Shown: positions 13,957 to 18,559 of the stretch, one piece after another
Layout: every line of letters begins with the position of its first letter
How positions within the stretch are numbered: the stretch's first letter is position 1
Source of the DNA: Endomicrobium sp.
GTDB taxonomy: Bacteria; Elusimicrobiota; Endomicrobiia; Endomicrobiales; Endomicrobiaceae
Assembly: GCA_031264895.1 (NCBI GenBank)
Contig: JAISDI010000141.1
Span: 1-18,559 of the forward strand
DNA: 18,559 nt
Reading direction: 5' to 3'
Translations under genes and position numbers: made by a program
Notes under the pieces: model-generated
Told to the model about the DNA's origin: nothing
Database searches by the model: none
What the model saw: only the letters and a program-made list of their open reading frames with translations

Positions 13957-15786
13957 ATGTGCGGGATAGTCGGATATATCGGCGAAGAAAATGCCGCGGA
14001 CATTATTTATAAAGGGCTTGAAAGGCTGGAATACAGGGGTTACGATTCTGCCGGAATAGCTTTAGTCTCGCAGTCCGGAGAAGTCGAAATCAGAAGAAGC
14101 GTCGGCAAACTTAACCGTCTTGGCGCAAATCTTGTAAAAAATCCGCTCGTCGGTAAAGTAGGCATAGGCCATACCAGATGGGCTACGCACGGCAAACCGT
14201 CCGAAGAAAACGCTCATCCGCATACGGACGAAACAAAAAGCATTGTCATAGTGCATAACGGCATAATCGAAAACTATGCCGAACTGAAAAATATGCTCCA
14301 AAAAGAAGGCGTAACTTTTAAATCCGAAACCGATACCGAAGCGGTTGTCCATCTCATAAAAAAATATTATAAAGGCAATCTTTTGCAAGCGGTGCAGACG
14401 GCTTTAAAAGAAATTAAAGGTTCTTACGCTTTGGTCATAATCGACAAAAACAATCCGGACAGAATAGTCTGCGCAAGGCTTGACGCTCCTCTTATAATAG
14501 GAATAGGCGAAAATGAAAATTTTATAGCTTCGGACATTCCCGCGCTTTTGCCTTATACGCGAAAGATGATGTTTCTTGAAAACGGAGACATAGCCGAAAT
14601 AACGAAAGATAAAATATCCGTTCTTGACAAAAAAAACAATCCGTGCGAACGCGAAATTAAAACTATTTTGTGGGATGCCGTTCAGGCTGAAAAAGGCGGA
14701 TACAAACATTTTATGCTTAAAGAAATTTTCGAACAGCCGCGCACCATAGAAGATACATTTAAAGGCAGAATATATCCCGAAGAGGGAAGAGTTTACATAG
14801 AAGAGGCAAAGCTTGAAGCTGATTTTCTTAACAAACTGTCAAAAGTTTATATAGTTGCCTGCGGAACGTCTTATTATGCCGGCCTTGTCGGAAAAATTCT
14901 TATAGAAAATTTTGCGCGCATACCTGCGGAAGTTGATACTGCTTCCGAATTCAGATACAGGGATCCGATATGCGATAATTCTCTTATAATTGTCATTTCA
15001 CAATCAGGCGAAACCGCAGACACGCTTGCGGCTTTAAGGCTTGCCAAAGAAAAAGGCTGTCCGACTCTTGCCGTCTGCAATGCGGTAGGCTCAAGTCTCA
15101 GCCGCGAAGCTCATCACGTAATTTACACGCATTGCGGCCCTGAAATAGGCGTCGCTTCGACGAAAGCGTTTACGGGTCAGCTTACGGCATTATACGTTTT
15201 GGCATTGGACTGGGCGGCAAAAAAAGAAAGTATGTCTAAAGAAATGCTGAAAAAATATTTAAAAGAACTTTGGGAAATTCCTCTGAAAGTAAGCGAATTT
15301 CTAAAAAAAGCCGATTCCGTGCAGGAAATTGCAAAAATTTTTACCAATAAGAGAGATTTTTTATATCTCGGCAGAAATGTAAACTATCCGGTAGCTCTGG
15401 AAGGCGCGCTGAAACTTAAAGAAATATCTTATATTCACGCCGAAGGCTATCCCGCAGGCGAAATGAAGCACGGGCCGATAGCTTTGATAGATGAAAGAAT
15501 GCCGGTTGTGGCTATAGCGCCGAAAGGGAAAGTTTACGAAAAAATGCTGTCCAACATAGAAGAGGCCAAAGCGCGCGGAGGCACCGTTATAGCGGTTGTC
15601 AGCGAAAAAGACGAGATTATAAAACAAAAAAGCGATTACCAAATTTTTATTCCGGAAACCGACGAATACCTTTCGCCGATTATGGCGGTTATTCCTTTAC
15701 AGCTTTTGGCGTACTATATAGCCGTAATTCTCGGCTGCGACGTTGACCAGCCCAGAAATCTTGCAAAATCCGTGACGGTTGAATAA
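13957..15786 (+). CDS. glmS: Glutamine-fructose-6-phosphate aminotransferase (isomerising)
   Basis: Makes glucosamine-6-phosphate from fructose-6-phosphate and glutamine, the committed step to UDP-GlcNAc. The nucleophile Cys2 directly follows Met (MCGIVGYIG). The glutaminase domain fills about 1-220 with the GHTRWATHG and HNGIIENY motifs. Two SIS sugar domains follow, the first with YIVACGTSYYA and SQSGETADT, the second with SGYPAGE-like HAEGYPAGEMKHGP. The C-terminus DQPRNLAKSVTVE is the universal GlmS end. 609 residues equals the E. coli length. CGGAGA at 13945-13950 serves as ribosome site. Only one base separates it from pdxJ, so there is no room for a glmS ribozyme leader. Its presence between pdxJ and acpS puts two UDP-GlcNAc enzymes in one operon. 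Confidence 0.97.
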   Translation: MCGIVGYIGEENAADIIYKGLERLEYRGYDSAGIALVSQSGEVEIRRSVGKLNRLGANLVKNPLVGKVGIGHTRWATHGKPSEENAHPHTDETKSIVIVHNGIIENYAELKNMLQKEGVTFKSETDTEAVVHLIKKYYKGNLLQAVQTALKEIKGSYALVIIDKNNPDRIVCARLDAPLIIGIGENENFIASDIPALLPYTRKMMFLENGDIAEITKDKISVLDKKNNPCEREIKTILWDAVQAEKGGYKHFMLKEIFEQPRTIEDTFKGRIYPEEGRVYIEEAKLEADFLNKLSKVYIVACGTSYYAGLVGKILIENFARIPAEVDTASEFRYRDPICDNSLIIVISQSGETADTLAALRLAKEKGCPTLAVCNAVGSSLSREAHHVIYTHCGPEIGVASTKAFTGQLTALYVLALDWAAKKESMSKEMLKKYLKELWEIPLKVSEFLKKADSVQEIAKIFTNKRDFLYLGRNVNYPVALEGALKLKEISYIHAEGYPAGEMKHGPIALIDERMPVVAIAPKGKVYEKMLSNIEEAKARGGTVIAVVSEKDEIIKQKSDYQIFIPETDEYLSPIMAVIPLQLLAYYIAVILGCDVDQPRNLAKSVTVE

Positions 15787-15801
15787 AATCAGGCGGTAAA
15801 A

Positions 15802-16137
15802 ATGAACATAGGCGTAGACATTGAAGAAGTAAAAAGATTCGAAAAATACGTCAGAGACAAAGATTATTTAGAACGTGTTTTTGCCGAAGACGAAATTTCT
15901 TACTGTATGCCAAAAAAAAATCCGGCGCAACATCTTGCGGCGCGTTTTGCGGCCAAAGAAGCGGTCTGGAAAGCAGTTAGCGCAAAAAATAAAAAACTTA
16001 TCATAACCGATATTTCCATAAAAAACGCCCAATCCGGAAAACCGGAAGTTTATATCAAAAACAGAAAATATAAAAAAATCGACGTTTCATTATCGCATGC
16101 CGACAAATATGTCGTCGCCGTTGCAATAGCTTTCTGA
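15802..16137 (+). CDS. acpS: Holo-[acyl-carrier-protein] synthase
   Basis: Transfers 4'-phosphopantetheine from CoA to acyl carrier protein, activating fatty acid synthesis. The two metal-site motifs are present: GVDIEEVKRF with Asp6, and ARFAAKEAVWKA with Glu53. LSHADKYVVAVAIAF is the usual end. The 111-residue length is typical of the AcpS type. AGGCGG at 15791-15796 lies 5 nt before the ATG. The gap to glmS is 15 nt and to nnrD 5 nt. acpS next to nnrD is a common bacterial neighbourhood. Confidence 0.94.
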   Translation: MNIGVDIEEVKRFEKYVRDKDYLERVFAEDEISYCMPKKNPAQHLAARFAAKEAVWKAVSAKNKKLIITDISIKNAQSGKPEVYIKNRKYKKIDVSLSHADKYVVAVAIAF

Positions 16138-16142
16138 TTATT

Positions 16143-16985
16143 ATGAATAAAAAAGATATAAAAAATTTTGCTTTAAAACTCATAAGAAAGGCGGACAGCC
16201 ATAAATACGATTACGGACATGCGCTTATTGTTGCCGGAAGCAGATATATGCCAGGCGCCGGAGTTTTATGCTGTAATGCCGCAATGCGCGCCGGCGCGGG
16301 ACTTGTAACTTATGCGGTAAAAGAAAATTTTCTAAATAATGCGTGTTCTTTATCAAAACCGGAAACTATGTTTTTTGTATACGAAAACGCTTCGGATATT
16401 CTTGGCTTTATCGCAAAAAGAAAAGTTTCTTCAGTGGTTATAGGGCCGGGTTTGCAGGCGGACAAAAATTTAAAAAAATTTATAGAAAAAATTATTTTTT
16501 CCGTTGAAATTCCCGTCATTTTAGATGCCGGCGGCATTTCGGTTTTTAACGGCAAATGCGGCATTTTTAAAAAATCGAAAGCCAAACTGATAATAACCCC
16601 GCATATCGGAGAGTTTTCAAAATTAACGAATAAAAAACCGGACGAAATCAAAAAAGATAAAGCCGCCGTATCCGCAGATTTTGCCGCCGGTAATTCGGTA
16701 ATATGTATTTTAAAAGGACATAATACGATAGTTGCGGACGGCAAAAATATTTATATAAATGACAGCGGCGCGCCCGCCATGGCAAAAGCCGGAAGCGGAG
16801 ACGTTTTAAGCGGCATTCTGGCAGCTTTTGTCTGTATTGGCGGAGATTTGTTTGAATCTTCAAAATTTGCAGTTTATGTACACGGTTTGTCCGGAGAAAT
16901 GTCTGAAAAAGAAAAAGGAAACTCAGGCGTGATTGCAAGCGACATAGTTGAAAATATTCCTTTTATTATGAGGAGGCTTCAATGA
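16143..16985 (+). CDS. nnrD: ADP-dependent NAD(P)H-hydrate dehydratase
   Basis: Repairs hydrated, damaged NADH and NADPH using ADP (or ATP). It has a ribokinase-like fold. Visible are the N-terminal HKYDYGHALIVAGS (20-33), MRAGAGLVTYAV (48-59), VVIGPGL (98-104), ITPHIGEFSKL (151-161) and the catalytic AGSGDVLSGILAAF (216-229) with Asp220. It is the stand-alone dehydratase of 280 residues. In many bacteria it is fused to the NnrE epimerase, which is absent here and from the rest of the window. The Met at 16143 starts 5 nt after acpS, with no strong ribosome site. The stop overlaps the next gene by ATGA. Confidence 0.92.
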   Translation: MNKKDIKNFALKLIRKADSHKYDYGHALIVAGSRYMPGAGVLCCNAAMRAGAGLVTYAVKENFLNNACSLSKPETMFFVYENASDILGFIAKRKVSSVVIGPGLQADKNLKKFIEKIIFSVEIPVILDAGGISVFNGKCGIFKKSKAKLIITPHIGEFSKLTNKKPDEIKKDKAAVSADFAAGNSVICILKGHNTIVADGKNIYINDSGAPAMAKAGSGDVLSGILAAFVCIGGDLFESSKFAVYVHGLSGEMSEKEKGNSGVIASDIVENIPFIMRRLQ

Positions 16986-18130
16986 CAATTGACAATGAAA
17001 TAATACATATTAGAAGGCGCATACATCAATATCCCGAAACCGGCGGAAATGAATATAATACTGCCAAATTCATAGAATCAAAATTAAAAGGATTTAAAAT
17101 TCCGTATAAACGCGTGTCAAAAACGGGCGTTGTTGCGGTTTTAAAAGGCGCAAAAGCAGGCCGCACTATAGCTTTAAGAGCCGATATTGACGCGCTGCCC
17201 GTTCAGGAAGATAATAAAATAGAATATAAATCAAAAAACAATGAAGTTATGCACGCCTGTGGGCATGACGCGCATATTGCCATTATGCTTGGCGCTGCCA
17301 AACTGTTATCTGCCAAAAAAGAAAAGTTAAACGGAAACGTAAAATTTTTATTCCAGCCCAGCGAAGAAACGTCAGACGGCGCAGAAAGCCTTGTACGCGC
17401 CGGAGTTTTAGAAAATCCGTCAGTAGACGTGATTTTGGGTCTGCACGTATGCCCGTGGATAAAATCCGGCAAAATAGGTTTAAAATACGGAGAAATGATG
17501 GCGGCAGTAGACAAACTTACGATAAATTTTGAAGGCGAGATGGCGCACGGAGCATATCCGCATCTTGGAAAAGACGCGCTCATCGCCGCAATGTCGTTTA
17601 TCAATTCGGCGCAGCATATAGTTTCGCGGGAAGTCGACCCTGTTTCGCCGGCAGTAATCACTTTCGGCAAAATAAAAGGCGGCGACGGATACAATATAAT
17701 ATGCGAAAATGTGGAAATCGAAGGCACGGTAAGAACTTTAAATAATGCGGTAAGAAAACTTGTAAAAGAAAGCATTATAAAAAAACTTAAAGCGACGGAA
17801 CTTGCCTACGGCGTGAAATACAAACTGAGTTATCAGGCGGTAGGAAACGCTTTAATAAACACAAAAGAAATAACAAAATTCTGTCACAAAACGGCAAAAG
17901 AATTTTACGGCAAACCAAACATAGTCATACTGGAAAACCCGTCAATGGGCGGGGAAGATTTTGCAGAATATATTCACAAAGTCCCCGGAAATTTCATATA
18001 CATAGGCACCGCCAAAAACAAATCCACCTCATACCCATGGCACCACAGCAATTTCAATATCGACGAGCAAGCCCTCCCGAAAGCGGCAAAATACATTGAG
18101 TACACAGTAGAGCAACTTTTAGCTAATTAA
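16982..18130 (+). CDS. M20-family amidohydrolase (N-acyl-amino-acid or aminoacylase type)
   Basis: A zinc amidohydrolase of the M20D group that cleaves N-acyl or related amide bonds of amino acids or small conjugates. The metal-binding set is complete: Cys93 and His95 in MHACGHDAH, adjacent Glu128-Glu129 in QPSEE, His155 in GLHV, and the C-terminal WHHSNFNID. The lid domain sits between about 180 and 290 (KLTINFEGEMAHGAYPH). 382 residues is normal. The substrate (for example acetylated amino acid, diaminopimelate intermediate or hippurate) cannot be fixed by eye. AGGAGG (16971-16976), 5 nt before the ATG, is one of the strongest ribosome sites in the window, so it may be made in larger amounts than nnrD, which it overlaps. 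It is the last gene of the operon. Confidence 0.9.
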   Translation: MTIDNEIIHIRRRIHQYPETGGNEYNTAKFIESKLKGFKIPYKRVSKTGVVAVLKGAKAGRTIALRADIDALPVQEDNKIEYKSKNNEVMHACGHDAHIAIMLGAAKLLSAKKEKLNGNVKFLFQPSEETSDGAESLVRAGVLENPSVDVILGLHVCPWIKSGKIGLKYGEMMAAVDKLTINFEGEMAHGAYPHLGKDALIAAMSFINSAQHIVSREVDPVSPAVITFGKIKGGDGYNIICENVEIEGTVRTLNNAVRKLVKESIIKKLKATELAYGVKYKLSYQAVGNALINTKEITKFCHKTAKEFYGKPNIVILENPSMGGEDFAEYIHKVPGNFIYIGTAKNKSTSYPWHHSNFNIDEQALPKAAKYIEYTVEQLLAN

Positions 18131-18153
18131 TAATTACAGAGTAATTATTAATT
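18125..18153. terminator. AT-only hairpin at the operon end
   Basis: AATTAATAATTAC (18125-18137) and its exact complement GTAATTATTAATT (18141-18153) form a 13-bp stem with a 3-nt loop. The stop codon of the amidohydrolase (TAA 18128-18130) lies in the left arm. It is not followed by a T run and has almost no G-C pairs, so it is an atypical terminator. It may instead protect the 3' end. Confidence 0.45.
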
Positions 18154-18160
18154 GTTGGAT

Positions 18161-18193
18161 TGCCGTTAAGAACGGCAACGGCTTTAGTCAGGG
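18161..18193. repeat. 33-nt repeat, right copy, inverted relative to the left-end copy
   Basis: Exact reverse complement of 13-45. It carries the internal palindrome TGCCGTT-aag-AACGGCA (18161-18177). Just downstream the sequence diverges from the left copy's surroundings, so only this core is shared. Confidence 0.85.
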
Positions 18194-18224
18194 ATATTTT
18201 CGGTACCCCTGAACCCCACGCCTC

Positions 18225-18248
18225 ACTTTTTGCAGTCGGTCAAAAAGT
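18225..18248. repeat. Short hairpin
   Basis: ACTTTTTG (18225-18232) pairs perfectly with CAAAAAGT (18241-18248) around an 8-nt loop. It lies between the 33-nt repeat and the branched element. Confidence 0.45.
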
Positions 18249-18257
18249 AAGCAAATC

Positions 18258-18544
18258 TGGGTTGTCCGGCACATATAGAACACTTGCGTTAGCCGCAAAA
18301 ACTGTCAAATGCAAGGAGAGAAAGTAAGACAATAGCGTAACTATTGGCTTATCTTGAGCGACGCGGCAGTTGGCAGTTTTTGCGGCTAACCCGAAGGGCT
18401 GCGGGGCTTGTGCAACAAAGTTGCTTTTGGTAAATTTTGCCAGTTCCGTCTAGCCAATATTACCGATATTGTCGTCACCGGAACAGACAAAATTTCCACA
18501 AAAAACCTAGCAGCGCAAGAGTTCTATATGTGCCGGACAACCCA
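18258..18544. repeat. Large multi-branched palindromic element, possibly MITE-like
   Basis: The outer inverted arms 18258-18288 and 18514-18544 match at 30 of 31 positions (ends TGGGTTGTCCGG). Inside them sit two long hairpins. The first has arms 18288-18312 and 18366-18390 (23 of 25 paired, GTTAGCCGC... and ...GCGGCTAAC), with an inner stem 18325-18335/18341-18351. The second has arms 18432-18448 and 18479-18495 (15 of 17), with an inner stem CAATAT/ATATTG (18455-18460/18466-18471). A small GCAAC/GTTGC hairpin (18412-18424) lies between them. The whole is a cloverleaf-like fold with no ORF. Terminal inverted repeats around about 290 bp fit a miniature transposable element, but no target duplication is evident beside it. 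A structured RNA is the alternative. Confidence 0.65.
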
Positions 18545-18559
18545 AGCCGCTGAAAGCAT

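Noticed and set aside
13940..13959. glmS ribozyme/riboswitch upstream of glmS
   Set aside because: Only one base separates pdxJ from glmS, leaving no untranslated leader.
18288..18390. Integron attC site (GTTAGCC ... GGCTAAC arms)
   Set aside because: The core boxes are in the wrong order for attC (it should begin RYYYAAC and end GTTRRRY), there is no integrase, and no cassette array.

Overview
The window is an AT-rich, gene-dense bacterial chromosome segment with every recognised gene on the + strand. I infer a free-standing chromosomal locus rather than a phage or plasmid. The order tilS-hpt-ftsH-folE-folP-dacA-(tiny cdaR-like ORF)-glmM-pdxJ-glmS-acpS-nnrD resembles the housekeeping cluster of Deltaproteobacteria and related phyla. 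The AT-rich codon use, lysine-rich proteins and palindromic intergenic repeats would also fit Elusimicrobiota (Endomicrobium-like). That placement is a guess from style and synteny, not a match.

Layout. 1-292: repeat and hairpin-rich intergenic DNA with a possible gene remnant, ending in a strong sigma70-type promoter and a good Shine-Dalgarno. 293-1164: a secreted metallo-beta-lactamase-fold hydrolase whose signal peptide is out of frame with its body at a GGCA repeat, closed by a hairpin terminator. 1273-2058: an orphan ABC ATPase. 2119-2196: a nested palindromic (REP-like) element. 2300-8940: mprF, tilS, hpt, ftsH and folE, tightly packed with overlaps or short gaps. 8941-9809: an island of palindromic repeats holding a small GIY-YIG nuclease gene and a tandem array with a period of about 130 bp. 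9810-18130: folP, dacA, a 35-codon cdaR-like membrane micro-ORF, glmM, pdxJ, glmS, acpS, nnrD and an M20 amidohydrolase, nearly all overlapping or within 20 bp. 18131-18559: no gene, but a terminal AT-rich hairpin, an inverted copy of a 33-nt repeat from the left edge, and a roughly 290-bp multi-branched palindromic element.

How the genes fit together. mprF-tilS-hpt-ftsH-folE combines envelope lipid modification, tRNA-Ile lysidinylation, purine salvage, membrane proteolysis and the first step of pterin synthesis. folP continues the folate route but is separated from folE by the repeat island, which looks inserted into a once continuous cluster. dacA (c-di-AMP synthesis), the cdaR position and glmM form the classic dacA-cdaR-glmM module. 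glmS joins it, so the first and second enzymes of UDP-GlcNAc synthesis lie two genes apart. pdxJ (vitamin B6), acpS (acyl-carrier activation) and nnrD (NAD(P)H-hydrate repair) complete a cofactor and envelope precursor operon.

The most notable items are the GIY-YIG gene embedded in the palindromic repeats, the reduction of cdaR to only its membrane anchor, the GGCA-associated frameshift, and the branched palindrome at the right end.
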